A model generated the notes under the pieces. That model was not told the origin of the DNA and did not search any database. It saw nothing but the letters and a program-made list of their open reading frames with translations. From contig JAGRKZ010000049.1 in NCBI GenBank assembly GCA_020442065.1, positions 1 to 63,241 of the forward strand: 63,241 nucleotides of DNA, in the 5' to 3' direction. Below, piece by piece: positions 34,725 through 44,138 of the stretch. The translations under genes were made by a program, and so were the position numbers. This DNA comes from Bauldia sp. GTDB taxonomy: Bacteria > Pseudomonadota > Alphaproteobacteria > Rhizobiales > Kaistiaceae. Every line of letters begins with the position of its first letter. The first letter of the stretch is position 1.

Positions 34725-36641
34725 TCAGAACGCCTGGCCAAGGCCGACGTAGAGGGCCACCCAGGAATCGTCCTTGCTGGGTTCGACAGGGAACGCCAAA
34801 TCGACGCGCAGCGGCCCGACCGGCGTGAGATATCGCACACCCCCGCCGACGCCGAACTTGACCTTGTCGAATTCGGGCCAGATATCGGCATAGGCGTTGC
34901 CGGCATCAACGAAGGCGGCGACCCCGAGGGTCTGGTTGATGCGGTAACGGAGCTCGGCAGAGGCGGCGAACATCGACCGTCCGCCGATGAGATCGCCCTT
35001 GTCATTCTTGGGACCGAGACTCTGGTAGGCATAGCCGCGGACGGTCGACGGACCGCCGGCATACATCCGTCGGTAGGGCGCGATGTCGCGAATGTCATCG
35101 GCGGTGATGATGCCGCCCTGCACCCGGCCGGCGAGGACGAAACGGCGATCGCTGTCGATCGCCCGGTAGATCGAGAAGTCGTTGGTGAAGGTGGCGAAGA
35201 GGTCGTCCTGCGGGAAGTTGTAGGCCGGCGCGACGCTGAAGAAGTTCCGGAACCCCCTGGTCGGGTTGAGCTTGTTGTCACGCCTGTCCCAGTCAAGCGA
35301 ACCGGTCGCGGTAAGGATCCTGTACTCGTCCTCGGTCTGGATAGCGTCGTCGACCCTGGCATCCTCGTAATCGAGCGAGACGCCGCCCGACAGCGAGTTG
35401 GAGAATTCCTGCGACAGCCCGACCGTTCCCGAGGTCGCCGTGACACGATAGGCGTCCGTGGTCAACCGATAGGTCCTGGCGCCGAGCGTGAGATCGGTCA
35501 TGGCGCCGATGACGGCGGGCTTGGTGAAGGTGACGGCGAGGCTATAGTCCGGCTCGAAACTGTCGAAGACCCCGTCCAGGGCGCGCGAGATCGAAGCGTC
35601 GAAGCGCAGCTGTTCGGCGCCGCCAAACAAGTTGCGATGCATCCAGTAGGCGTTGGCACCAAAGCCGTCGACGTTGTCGTATTCGACGCCGAAACCGATG
35701 ACCCGGCGCTTGCGCTCGCTGACCTCAATGGTGATGGGCACGGTCCCGTCGGGATCAAGGCTGTCACCGGTGATGACCCGCACACTCTCGAAGACGCCGA
35801 GGTCGCGCAGGCGGCGCTCGGCGCGGCTGGTGACATCCGACGAATAGAGGTCGCCGGCATCGATGCCCGCGCGGCGTCGAACCAGCAGCGGCTTGACGCG
35901 ATCGGTGCCGACAATCTCCACCCGCCCGAAATCGGCCGGCGGTCCTGGCTCGACATCGAGCGACACGGCCAGCGTCAGGGCCCGGTGGTCGGCGACGATG
36001 TCGCGCTGGGTGACGGCGGCGAGCGGGTGGCCGAGCTTTCTCCAGCCATTGGCGATGGCGGTCTCCGCCGCGATGATCGCATCGGAGTCTGCCGGTCTGC
36101 CGGAGATGAGGCCAATGTCCTTCAGTGAAACGCCCGGCGGCAGGGGTGCGGCATCGACCGCGCCGAAGACGAATGGATCGCCCGGGGTGATCTCGACCAC
36201 GACCGGGACAGGACGCGCCGAAATCGTGTCGAAAGGACTGATCGAAGCGAGCGGCCGGCCGTCGACATAGATCGCAACCTGGCCGGAATAAAGCGCCTCG
36301 CGATAGAGTGCCGCGGTGAGCCGTCCGACGTCGGCACGGGCGCGGGCCAGCAAGCCGACGATCCCCGATGGCGGCTCGCGGCGGAGCGCGTAGAGATTCG
36401 TTGAGTTGCGGAGGCTCTTCTGCTCGCGCCGGGTTCCACCGTTGAAGACGAAGTCCACCTCATACGGAACCGGATCTGGCACCGCCTGCTGTTCGCGGCG
36501 GCTGAACGGCCAGATGCCGAAAGACGGCGTGGCCGAGCCGACGCCCACCATGAGGGCGACCGCAAGAACCAACACTGTGCGGCCGGCACCGGCTCCTCGC
36601 ACGACACTACCCCGTCCGGGCGCGCTCGCCAGCAGCGCCAC
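34725..36641 (-). CDS. tamA: Outer-membrane assembly protein TamA (BamA family)
   Basis: A 638-residue protein. A signal peptide lies near residues 17-43 (TVLVLAVALMVGVGSATPSFG), then POTRA-type modules (for example FVFGAVDAAPLPPG, LTLAVSLDVEPGPPADFGRVEI, RRLRDLGVFESVRV), then a 16-strand-type barrel with GGPSTVRGYAYQSLG, the conserved RGY/loop-6 motif, and a last strand ending in Phe (YVGLGQAF). TamA forms the outer-membrane half of the TAM complex. The start codon is GTG 36641; other upstream starts are possible. It is followed directly by tamB. Confidence 0.92.
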   Translation of the reverse strand: MALLASAPGRGSVVRGAGAGRTVLVLAVALMVGVGSATPSFGIWPFSRREQQAVPDPVPYEVDFVFNGGTRREQKSLRNSTNLYALRREPPSGIVGLLARARADVGRLTAALYREALYSGQVAIYVDGRPLASISPFDTISARPVPVVVEITPGDPFVFGAVDAAPLPPGVSLKDIGLISGRPADSDAIIAAETAIANGWRKLGHPLAAVTQRDIVADHRALTLAVSLDVEPGPPADFGRVEIVGTDRVKPLLVRRRAGIDAGDLYSSDVTSRAERRLRDLGVFESVRVITGDSLDPDGTVPITIEVSERKRRVIGFGVEYDNVDGFGANAYWMHRNLFGGAEQLRFDASISRALDGVFDSFEPDYSLAVTFTKPAVIGAMTDLTLGARTYRLTTDAYRVTATSGTVGLSQEFSNSLSGGVSLDYEDARVDDAIQTEDEYRILTATGSLDWDRRDNKLNPTRGFRNFFSVAPAYNFPQDDLFATFTNDFSIYRAIDSDRRFVLAGRVQGGIITADDIRDIAPYRRMYAGGPSTVRGYAYQSLGPKNDKGDLIGGRSMFAASAELRYRINQTLGVAAFVDAGNAYADIWPEFDKVKFGVGGGVRYLTPVGPLRVDLAFPVEPSKDDSWVALYVGLGQAF

Positions 36642-36684
36642 CCCCCTCGCCTCGCTCTCTCAACGCCGGCAGGACTCTGCCAAT

Positions 36685-36721
36685 AGTATACTAAAGGAAG
36701 AGTATACCCTTGAATTTCAAG
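36685..36721. promoter_or_regulatory. AT-rich repeat cluster upstream of tamA
   Basis: AGTATACT (36685-36692) and AGTATAC (36701-36707) stand 16 bp apart, followed by the dyad CTTGAA-T-TTCAAG (36709-36721). Read on the minus strand this contains TATACT (-10-like) preceded at 18 bp by TTCAAG. It is the only AT-rich stretch in the area and is probably the tamA promoter with an operator. Confidence 0.45.
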
Positions 36722-36816
36722 AGATTGCGGAATTCAATCACGAGCCGCGACCCGACCGGGCACGCCCGGCAACCAGCCGCGAACGCCTGCCCGGCGGTCC
36801 TGTGGGGACGAACCGC

Positions 36817-37398
36817 CTACACGGCGTAGCGGGCGATGACGAAGCCGGCAACGATGACCACGAGGATGCCGGTGGTGACAAGGCTGAGCCGCTTCTCGAT
36901 GAAGTCGCGGATCGGCTCGCCGAAGTGACGGAGCAATTCGGCGACGAGAAAGAAGCGGAAGCCTCGGGTGATGATCGACAGGACGATGAAGAGCGGCAGA
37001 TCGTAGCCTGCAAAGCCGGACGCGATCGTCACCAGCTTGAACGGGATCGGCGTCATGCCCTTGACGAGGATGATCAGGGCGCCCCATTCGGCATAGGCGG
37101 CGCGAAACTCGTCCATGCGCTCGCCATAGCCATAGGCCGAGATCAGCCAGTGGCCGACCGTATCGTAGAGCAGTGCGCCGATCGCATAGCCGACCAGGCC
37201 GCCGAGCACCGAGGCAATCGTGCAGATCAGCGCGTAGTAGCGGGCCTTCGGTGGGTTGGCCAATGCCATTGGCACGAGGATGACATCGGGCGGAATCGGA
37301 AAAAACGAGCTCTCGGCAAAGGAAATCGCCGCAAGCGCCGGCACCGCATGGCGGCTGGCGGCGAGCCGCATGGTCCAGTCGTAGAGGCGGCGAAGCAT
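36817..37398 (-). CDS. YqaA-family (DedA/VTT-related) membrane protein
   Basis: A 193-residue inner-membrane protein starting at ATG 37398. It has the order of YqaA/SNARE-associated proteins: an amphipathic start, AISFAESSFFPIPPDVILVPM (the Glu and double Pro motif of this family), a hydrophobic hairpin, GMTPIPFKLVTIASG, and a last span LVTTGILVVIVAGFVIA. VTT/DedA proteins are implicated in lipid flipping and membrane homeostasis. It lies upstream of tamA on the same strand but separated by 175 bases, so it is likely a separate unit. Confidence 0.87.
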   Translation of the reverse strand: MLRRLYDWTMRLAASRHAVPALAAISFAESSFFPIPPDVILVPMALANPPKARYYALICTIASVLGGLVGYAIGALLYDTVGHWLISAYGYGERMDEFRAAYAEWGALIILVKGMTPIPFKLVTIASGFAGYDLPLFIVLSIITRGFRFFLVAELLRHFGEPIRDFIEKRLSLVTTGILVVIVAGFVIARYAV

Positions 37399-37588
37399 GC
37401 GGAGGCTTCTATGCGGCGCCGGGGTTGCTGGCAAGACCGGACGCGCTGGCGCGATGAGCTGACCCGCATTGTGCACTGGCCCCTGATCGCTCAACTTTGA
37501 GATGGACCATCACGATCGCGATAATCAATCTGCAACGCCAGCGGTGTAGAGGGACGCGGACTTCACACCTGGAGAGGGCTGGACTGAC

Positions 37589-38191
37589 ATGAAGCATCTT
37601 TCGCACGCCATCGTGCTGGCCGCCGGAATGACCCTGATCGCCGCGGCGCCCGCAATGGCAATCCCGGGCTATTCGACCGCTCATCTCAACCTTCGCAGTG
37701 GCCCCGGCACGCAATATCCGGTGGTCGGCCTGATCGAGTACAACGCGGCGGCCGACATCACCGGCTGCATCGCCGACTGGACATGGTGCAGCGTCAATGT
37801 CGGCGGCGCCAGCGGCTGGGTCTCGGCCGAATACCTGGTGATCGACAATGGCGGCCAGGTCCAGCAGATCGACGGCCCTGACTCCGGCATTCCGGTGGTC
37901 GAGGCGGAAGGTGTGGCCGAAGTCATCGCCCCCGCCACCGTCGGTGTGGTGGTCGGCGCCAAAGGCAAGGTCGAGGCGATCGTGCCGGAACCGGCAGTGC
38001 TGGAGTACATCGCCGCGACGCCTGTCGATCCTTATGCGGTCGAGGGCGAGATCGTGGTCGGCGCCGTGCTTCCCGAACAGGTGACGCTCTACGAGGTGCC
38101 GGGCTCCCCGTACGGCTACACCATCGTCAACGGCAACAAGGTGCTGGTCGACGTCACCTCCCGCGCGGTGGTCTACATCTACCGCGCCTGA
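37589..38191 (+). CDS. Exported SH3b/DUF1236 protein
   Basis: A 200-residue protein. A signal peptide (MKHLSHAIVLAAGMTLIAAAPAMA) is followed by a bacterial SH3 domain (LNLRSGPGTQYPVVGLI to GWVSAEYLV) and, after a Val/Glu-rich linker, a DUF1236 module (LPEQVTLYEVP to VLVDVTSRAVVYIY). This architecture is common in Hyphomicrobiales periplasms and may bind cell-wall material; function is unknown. GGAGAGGG lies upstream of the ATG. It converges with the ABC ATPase gene across a hairpin. Confidence 0.85.
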   Translation: MKHLSHAIVLAAGMTLIAAAPAMAIPGYSTAHLNLRSGPGTQYPVVGLIEYNAAADITGCIADWTWCSVNVGGASGWVSAEYLVIDNGGQVQQIDGPDSGIPVVEAEGVAEVIAPATVGVVVGAKGKVEAIVPEPAVLEYIAATPVDPYAVEGEIVVGAVLPEQVTLYEVPGSPYGYTIVNGNKVLVDVTSRAVVYIYRA

Positions 38192-38202
38192 CGTCCGCCG
38201 GA

Positions 38203-38238
38203 ACGGGTCGCCCGTGCGTAGGGCACGGGTTGACCCGT
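38203..38238. terminator. Bidirectional hairpin between DUF1236 and ABC operon
   Basis: A near-perfect inverted repeat: ACGGGTC-G-CCCGTGC at 38203-38217 pairs with GCACGGG-TT-GACCCGT at 38223-38238 around a 5-base loop. It lies between convergent genes and would end transcripts from both sides, although no long T run follows. Confidence 0.6.
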
Positions 38239-38257
38239 AGCGCGGTGCGGCGCCGGA

Positions 38258-39352
38258 TCAGATCGCGCGCTGGGTAGCGGCGTCGAACATCGAAGCGCGG
38301 GAGAGATTGAGGTCGAGCGGCACCGTCTCGCCCGGCCGGCCGGTGTCGTGCGCCTCGAATTCCGCCATCACCTGGGCCCGACCCAGGCGGAATGTGGCAT
38401 AGGTCCGCGAGCCGGTGGGTTGCAGGAACTCGATCACCGCATCGAGGCGAGCGGAGCCGGGCGCCGCCGCCGGTCCCGTGGCGCGGCTGATGTGCTCGGG
38501 ACGGACGCCGAGGATCACGGCGCGACCATCGGCGACGTCGGGGATACGGCCCTCGGGAAGCGGCAGTCTCGGACCATCGTCGAGGGCGATGGTGACGGCG
38601 CCCTCGACGCGAACCATTCTGCCGGACAGAAAGGTCATCTTCGGCGAACCGAGAAAGCCGGCGACGAAGGTCGTGGCCGGGCGCTCAAACAGGTCGAGAG
38701 GCGCTCCCTCCTGTTCGATCACGCCGTCACGCATCAGCACGATCCGGTCGGCGAGGGTCATCGCCTCGATCTGGTCGTGGGTGACGTAGATCATCGTGGT
38801 GGAGATGTCGCGATGGAGCCGTTTGATCTCGCCGCGCATCTCATCACGGAGCTGGGCGTCGAGATTGGAGAGCGGCTCGTCGAACAGGAAGAGGCGCGGG
38901 TTGCGGACCACGGCGCGGCCGATCGCGACGCGCTGGCGCTGACCACCCGAGATCTGGCGCGGCAAACGATCCATCAACGCCGTGATGCCCAACATGGTGG
39001 CGGCGGCATCGACCCGCGAATCGATCTCCGGCTGCGGCATCTTCCGGGCCTTGAGGCCGAAGCCGATGTTGTTGCGGACGGTCATGTGCGGGTAGAGGGC
39101 GTAGTCCTGGAACACCATGGCCACATCGCGGTCGCGGGGCCGCATGTCGTTGACCACTTCGCCGCCGATCGCGATTTCGCCGCCGCTGATCTCCTCGAGG
39201 CCGGCGATGGTGCGCAGAAGCGTGCTCTTGCCGCAGCCCGACGGGCCGACGAGGACCGTGAACTCGCCATCGGGAATGTCGAGATCGATGCCGCGCACCG
39301 CTTCGAAAGAACCGTAACGCTTGTAGAGACCCTTGATCTTCACATCGGCCAT
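38258..39352 (-). CDS. Sugar-type ABC transporter ATP-binding protein (UgpC/MsmK class)
   Basis: A 364-residue protein: Walker A GPSGCGKST, signature ISGGQRQRVAIGRA, Walker B LFLFDEPLSN and H-loop YVTHDQIEAM, followed by the C-terminal MOI/TOBE regulatory domain typical of carbohydrate importers (GVRPEHISR). It powers the two permeases directly upstream (14-base gap) together with the binding protein. It is the last gene of the minus-strand D-apionate-type regulon and is followed by a hairpin. Confidence 0.93.
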   Translation of the reverse strand: MADVKIKGLYKRYGSFEAVRGIDLDIPDGEFTVLVGPSGCGKSTLLRTIAGLEEISGGEIAIGGEVVNDMRPRDRDVAMVFQDYALYPHMTVRNNIGFGLKARKMPQPEIDSRVDAAATMLGITALMDRLPRQISGGQRQRVAIGRAVVRNPRLFLFDEPLSNLDAQLRDEMRGEIKRLHRDISTTMIYVTHDQIEAMTLADRIVLMRDGVIEQEGAPLDLFERPATTFVAGFLGSPKMTFLSGRMVRVEGAVTIALDDGPRLPLPEGRIPDVADGRAVILGVRPEHISRATGPAAAPGSARLDAVIEFLQPTGSRTYATFRLGRAQVMAEFEAHDTGRPGETVPLDLNLSRASMFDAATQRAI

Positions 39353-39366
39353 GGGCCCGAGACTCC

Positions 39367-40200
39367 TTAACCGCGTACCGCGCCGAGCGTGAGGCCGCGC
39401 ACGAGATGTTTCTGAACCAGCACGCCGAGGATGATCGACGGCACGAGGGAGACGATGGCGAGCGCGCTCGCCTCACCGTACTGGGCGCCCTGAAAGCTGA
39501 GAAACGCCCGGAACACGGTGGGAAGGGTGAAGGCGTTGCGGCTGGTGAGCACGAGGGCGAAGAAGAACTCGGTCCAGCAGGCGATGAAGGTGAACACCGC
39601 CGCGGCGACGATTCCCGGTGCGGCGAGCGGCATGGCAACGCTCCACAACGCGCCCCAGCGGGTGCAGCCGTCGACCAGGGCGGCCTCCTCGAGCGATCGC
39701 GGCATCTGCCGGAAGTAGGCGAACATCATCCACACCGAGACCGGCAGAGTGAACACGGTGTAGGCGACGATCATACCGACATGGGTGTCCTGGAGCCCGA
39801 CCAGCCGGTAATTGAGAAACAGCGGCAGGATGATCGCGATCGGCGGCAGGAAGCGCTGCGACAGCACCCAGAACGAGAGATGCTGGCCGCCGGTGTTGAA
39901 GCGGGCGAGGCTGTAGGCCATCAGCGTGCCGACGCTGACCGAGAGGATGGTGGCCGAGATCGAGATGATGATGCTGTTGATCAGGCCCTGGAGGCCCCGA
40001 TAGGCGAACAGGGCGGCCTCGTAGTGGACCATGGTCGGTGCGTCGGGGAACCAGACCGGCGGCACGGCGAGGTAGTCGTCGCTGGGCTTGATCGAGGTGA
40101 TCGCCACCCAGTAGAGCGGCGCCAGCACGAAGGCCAGAAACAGGGCGATGACGACGATGCGGACGATCGGAATGCGCCGCGGACGAACCCAGCTCGCCAT
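39367..40200 (-). CDS. Sugar-type ABC transporter permease (MalG-like)
   Basis: A 277-residue, six-span inner-membrane protein of the CUT1 family, with the EAA loop EEAALVDGCTRWGALWSVAMP that docks on the ATPase. Its ATG overlaps the stop of the preceding permease by one base (TGATG), so the two are translationally coupled. With its partner it forms the import channel for the substrate delivered by the large binding protein at 41267-42925. Confidence 0.93.
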   Translation of the reverse strand: MASWVRPRRIPIVRIVVIALFLAFVLAPLYWVAITSIKPSDDYLAVPPVWFPDAPTMVHYEAALFAYRGLQGLINSIIISISATILSVSVGTLMAYSLARFNTGGQHLSFWVLSQRFLPPIAIILPLFLNYRLVGLQDTHVGMIVAYTVFTLPVSVWMMFAYFRQMPRSLEEAALVDGCTRWGALWSVAMPLAAPGIVAAAVFTFIACWTEFFFALVLTSRNAFTLPTVFRAFLSFQGAQYGEASALAIVSLVPSIILGVLVQKHLVRGLTLGAVRG

Positions 40201-41138
40201 CACTTCGCCTCCGGCTTGAGCAGACGCCGCACCAGGAACACGATCACCAGCAGCGTCAGCACCAGGAATATCCAGGCGCCGGCCGTCGCGCGCGACAGAT
40301 GGAACTGGGCGAAGCCGATCGTGTAGAGATAGAACGACGTCGTATAGGTCTGGGTGCCCGGCCCACCGCCGGTCATGATGAAGATGGTGTCGAACATCCG
40401 GATTGCATCGAGCAGCCGGAAGGTGATGGCGAGCATCATCATCGGCGCAATATGCGGCACGGTGATGTGCCGGAAGACCTGCCAGCCGCCAACGCCGTCG
40501 AGCTCGGCCGCCTCGTAGACGTGGGGCGGGATCGCGGTGAGCCCGGCAAGCAGGATCACGAACATGAACGGCGTCCACTGCCAGACGTCGGCGACCACCA
40601 GGGCGATGAAGTTGAAGGGGAACTCGGTGAGCCAGCCGATCGTGACCTCGTGGCCGAGGAGCTGGCTGAGAAGGTAGTTGGTCGGACCGAAGGGCCGCTG
40701 CAGGAGGAGCGCCCAGGCCTGGCCGACGATCACCGGCGAAATGAACAGCGGCACGATGATGATCGAAATGATCAGGCCTCGGCCACGGAACGACTTGGCC
40801 AGCAGCATCGCGATCCCAAGACCGAGAAGGAATTCGATCGCGACGTTGGCGACGGTGAGAGCGACCGTGACCCACAGCGAGTAGCGGAACACGGGATCGG
40901 TGACGACCTGCTGGAAATTCTTGAGGCCGACGAAGGCGTGGCCGGGTATCTGGAAGTCATAGTTGACGAACAGAACCCAGATCGAGAAGACGAGCGGGTA
41001 GATCGAGATCGCGAGGATCAGCAATACGGCGGGCGTGACGAGCAACCACTTGAACTGCCGGTCGCTCTTCTTCGCCGACGGCAGCCGGCGCTGCGGCATG
41101 CCCGAACGGTTGTCGCCGATGGCGGCGGCGTGCGCCAT
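40200..41138 (-). CDS. Sugar-type ABC transporter permease (MalF-like)
   Basis: A 312-residue CUT1 permease with six spans after a cytoplasmic basic N-terminus, and the EAA loop YEAAELDGVGGWQVFRHITVP. It follows the substrate-binding protein gene by about 130 bases, a spacing common in such operons, where it allows excess binding protein. Start ATG 41138. Confidence 0.93.
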   Translation of the reverse strand: MAHAAAIGDNRSGMPQRRLPSAKKSDRQFKWLLVTPAVLLILAISIYPLVFSIWVLFVNYDFQIPGHAFVGLKNFQQVVTDPVFRYSLWVTVALTVANVAIEFLLGLGIAMLLAKSFRGRGLIISIIIVPLFISPVIVGQAWALLLQRPFGPTNYLLSQLLGHEVTIGWLTEFPFNFIALVVADVWQWTPFMFVILLAGLTAIPPHVYEAAELDGVGGWQVFRHITVPHIAPMMMLAITFRLLDAIRMFDTIFIMTGGGPGTQTYTTSFYLYTIGFAQFHLSRATAGAWIFLVLTLLVIVFLVRRLLKPEAK

Positions 41139-41266
41139 GTCCCCCTGCCCTTTCCCCGAAAACGTCTTCGCTCGCCGCTTCCAACCGGCGCCGGGCGCCA
41201 GTTGGAAGCCGGTAGGTGATCAGAAAGAAGCCGCCGCTGTGGCGGCGGCTCCGAGGCGCGTCGTGG

Positions 41267-42925
41267 TCAGAGCTTCACGGCCATGCCGAGCGCTTCGACG
41301 GTGTTGTCGACCGTCGCACCCGGCAGCTTGAGGAACTCCGCGTAGAAGGCCTTCTGCGAGTCGACGCCGAGGTTCTCGGTCGTGGCGTCCCACTCGGCCG
41401 CCGCGGTCTTGAGCGCCTCCATCGGATCGGTGCCTGCCCACACCGAAGTGCACATGCGGTCAAGCGACAGCTGGTAGTCCTGCGCCCCGGGCATGATCGG
41501 GTCGAGGAGGCCGACGTTGGCCGAGTTGTTGAGGTTGGCGAGGTACTCCGGCGCGCTCGGGAAGAGCTGGCCGTAGAGCTCCGACTTGAAGTGCGAGATC
41601 CGGTAGGGGTCACGCAGCGCGTAGGGGAGCATGCAGCGCGCCAGTGAGACCGGCGGCGAGCAGGCCCACTGCATGAACAGATAGGCCGCCTCGGGATTGG
41701 CCGAGTCGGCGGCGAGCGACTTGTTGAAGCCGAAGGCATGCTCGGGGTGGCCACCGGGAACGATGGCGTAGCCGACCTTGCCGGCGATCGAGGACTGCGG
41801 GATGAAGCTGATCGCCTTGTCGCTCTGCGAGTAGCCCGCGCTCATGCGGCCGGTTGGCGGCCACGAGTAGATCATGGCGACCTTGCCCTGGAGCCACGCC
41901 ACCCACAGCGACACCGCATCCATCTCCTCGTTGCCGGGGATGGAGGCGGCGTTGGCGGCCTTCATGTTGTTGAGCGTCTTGACGCCGGCGTCGGTCGCAA
42001 GCTGCGACTTCATGTCTGCGTCGAAGAACGTCCCGCCATTGGCACGGAACTGCTGCATGAAGTCGAACTGGTTGCCCGGCGAGCCCGCCTTGCGGAAGTG
42101 ACCGGCGCCGTAAACGTTGGGCGCCATCTGGTCGGTGATGAACTGCGCCACCTGGGCGTAGTCCTCCCAGGTCTTGGGCACTTCGAGCTTCTTGCCGAAC
42201 TTGGCCTGATAGGCCTCGTTGAGCTTGGGATCCTCGAAGATGTCCTTGCGGTAGTAGAGGGCGAACATGTCGCCGTCGTCGAAGAAGCCCCAGATCTTGC
42301 CCTTGTAGGTCGGCAGCGCCTTGTAGAGCGGGTGGTAGTCCTCGAGGTCGGCCACGTTCATGTACTTGGCGATCAGGTCGTCCAGCGGCTGGATCACCCC
42401 GCCGTCAGCGAGCGCCGGAGTCCACTGCGGCTGCAGATCGAGGACGTCATATGCGCCGGAGCCGGCGATGTGCTCGGCGATCGGCTTCGAATACATATCC
42501 GGGCCGGGCAGTTCGACCACCGTCGACTTGATGCCGGTGAGCTGCTCCCACAGCGGACCGGAGAAGTTGCGAGGATCGAGGGCCTGGAGGCCGGCCTCGT
42601 AGGTCATGTTGAGGTTGACGCCGGCATACTGCTTGGCGGCCTCGACGGCGCGGAAGGCCGAGCCGTCCTTGGGGCCTTCGACCGACGCGGCGAGCGCCGC
42701 CGCCTGGGCCTTGCCGAGCGGCGTCGAGGGATCCTCGAGCTGCATCTGCGCCTGGGCCAACGCCGAGGTCACGAACGGCGACAGCGCCGTCCCCGAAATC
42801 GCCAGCATGCCGGCCGCCTGGCCGAAGCGCTTGATGAAGTCGCGGCGGGTGGGCTCCCCCCGCAGCCAGGCATCGACCTCGGCGGAAAGGCCTGCCTCGA
42901 AATCGCGTCTCTCTCTATCGTTCAT
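41267..42925 (-). CDS. ABC transporter substrate-binding protein, twin-arginine signal
   Basis: A 552-residue protein. A cytoplasmic-looking leader (MNDRERRDFEAGLSAEVDAW) precedes a twin-arginine motif RRDFIKRFGQ and a hydrophobic stretch to SALAQ, then a family 1 solute-binding domain (WEDYAQVAQFITDQ, ASIPGNEEMDAVSLWVAWLQGKVAM, AIVPGGHPEHAFGF). At 552 residues it belongs to the large Hyphomicrobiales-type carbohydrate-binding proteins. It sits in the regulon with ApnL, the RuBisCO-like protein, OiaK and ApnO, so its ligand is probably D-apionate, apiose or a related branched sugar acid; that is inference from context. Confidence 0.88.
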   Translation of the reverse strand: MNDRERRDFEAGLSAEVDAWLRGEPTRRDFIKRFGQAAGMLAISGTALSPFVTSALAQAQMQLEDPSTPLGKAQAAALAASVEGPKDGSAFRAVEAAKQYAGVNLNMTYEAGLQALDPRNFSGPLWEQLTGIKSTVVELPGPDMYSKPIAEHIAGSGAYDVLDLQPQWTPALADGGVIQPLDDLIAKYMNVADLEDYHPLYKALPTYKGKIWGFFDDGDMFALYYRKDIFEDPKLNEAYQAKFGKKLEVPKTWEDYAQVAQFITDQMAPNVYGAGHFRKAGSPGNQFDFMQQFRANGGTFFDADMKSQLATDAGVKTLNNMKAANAASIPGNEEMDAVSLWVAWLQGKVAMIYSWPPTGRMSAGYSQSDKAISFIPQSSIAGKVGYAIVPGGHPEHAFGFNKSLAADSANPEAAYLFMQWACSPPVSLARCMLPYALRDPYRISHFKSELYGQLFPSAPEYLANLNNSANVGLLDPIMPGAQDYQLSLDRMCTSVWAGTDPMEALKTAAAEWDATTENLGVDSQKAFYAEFLKLPGATVDNTVEALGMAVKL

Positions 42926-43030
42926 TGCCGTTACTCCTCCCTGTTGTGACTGTCGCGCATCCGGCGCAAAAGCCTGAGCAGTTCCTCACTCCCGGAGCCA
43001 ATTCGGCCCGTCATCTCCAGTTTATGTCCA

Positions 43031-43060
43031 ATCTATCCGGCCCGCCTCCCTGCTTGTCAA
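43031..43060 (-). promoter_or_regulatory. Promoter of the ABC transporter operon
   Basis: Read on the minus strand, TTGACA (43055-43060) and ATAGAT (43031-43036) are separated by 18 bp, about 105 bases before the start codon of the binding protein. The consensus -35 suggests the transporter has its own promoter in addition to read-through from the enzyme operon. Confidence 0.5.
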
Positions 43061-43085
43061 ACACGTCCCATCAGGCCTCCCCGAT

Positions 43086-44138
43086 TCAGTTCCCGAAACG
43101 CCTTCCGAAGCCCTCCAGCCGCTCCTTCCAGCCTGCACGCTCGAGGACCTCGCGATTGACCACACCGCGGGGCACATGGCCGTGCTGCACATCGATCACC
43201 GCGCGGACATCGGCTGCGCCGATCCCGGCAAAGCACTGGTCGGTCCAGCACAGCGCGTGCGGCGTGAGGATGACGTTGTCGAGCGTGAGGATGGGATCGT
43301 CGGGCGCCGGCGGCTCCTCCTCCAGCACATCGAGGCCGGCGCCGGCAATGCGGTTGGCCTTGAGCGCCGCGGTCAGCGCCTTCTGGTCGACGATCGGTCC
43401 GCGCGCGGTGTTGATCAAGTACGCTGTCGGCTTCATCAGCGCGAGGCGCTCGGCATTGACGATGTGCCGGGTGGCCGGCGTGAGCGGACAGCTCACCGAG
43501 AGGATGTCCGAGCGGCGGAAGAGCTCCTCCATCCCGACCAGTTCGATTCCAAGTTCGGCCGCCTGCGCGGGGTCCGCGTAGGGATCGTGGGCGATGAACT
43601 CCATGTCGAAGGGCGCCGCGAGCCGGTAGAACTCGGCGCCGATATTGCCGATGCCGAGCGAACCGAGCGTGCGGCCGACGAGGCCGACACCCATGTGGTC
43701 CGACCGCCGGGCGAAGCCGGCATGAGCCTGCCGGGTCAAGCGATCCTTGACCATGAGCTTGCCGGTGAGGGCGAGCATCAGAGTCATGATCGACACCGCC
43801 ACCGGGCGGCGAACGCCATCGGGAGTGATGACGAGGGCGATGTCGGCACGGGTGCACGCCGCGACATCGACCGTGTCGTAGCCGACGCCGAAACGCGCCA
43901 CGACCGCGAGGCGGCCACTTTTCGGCACGCTCTCCTCGGTGAAGCGGTTGCCCAGCAGGATGAGGGCGTCGAAATCCTCGAGTTGGGCGCCGCTGATCGG
44001 ACTCTCGGGCTCGATGAAAGCGAACTCGAGGTCCGGCGCCGCCTCGAGCGGCGACAGGTCGAAGTGCTCGTAGGTCGGCGATCCGTCGGAGTTGCGGAGA
44101 TCGCCGGAGAGCGCGACTCGGAACGGCCCCGGCATCAC
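43086..44138 (-). CDS. D-2-hydroxyacid dehydrogenase family protein
   Basis: A 350-residue member of the formate/glycerate dehydrogenase family: NAD motif GLVGRTLGSLGIGNIG, catalytic Arg region NTARGPIVDQKAL, Glu region and final His (HALCWTDQC). It is the last of five overlapping genes (ATG/TGA overlap with the aldolase). If the RuBisCO-like step yields glycolate, a glyoxylate/hydroxypyruvate reductase-type enzyme would fit; if the aldolase yields pyruvate or tartronate semialdehyde, a reductase for these would fit. The sequence does not choose. Cytoplasmic. Confidence 0.87.
   Translation of the reverse strand: MMPGPFRVALSGDLRNSDGSPTYEHFDLSPLEAAPDLEFAFIEPESPISGAQLEDFDALILLGNRFTEESVPKSGRLAVVARFGVGYDTVDVAACTRADIALVITPDGVRRPVAVSIMTLMLALTGKLMVKDRLTRQAHAGFARRSDHMGVGLVGRTLGSLGIGNIGAEFYRLAAPFDMEFIAHDPYADPAQAAELGIELVGMEELFRRSDILSVSCPLTPATRHIVNAERLALMKPTAYLINTARGPIVDQKALTAALKANRIAGAGLDVLEEEPPAPDDPILTLDNVILTPHALCWTDQCFAGIGAADVRAVIDVQHGHVPRGVVNREVLERAGWKERLEGFGRRFGN

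Noticed and set aside
33408..36128. A 906-codon open frame on the plus strand opposite tamB and tamA
   Set aside because: It is a GC-rich shadow frame; its translation is low-complexity Arg/Gly/Asp/Ala with no recognisable domain, while the minus strand encodes clear TamA and TamB.
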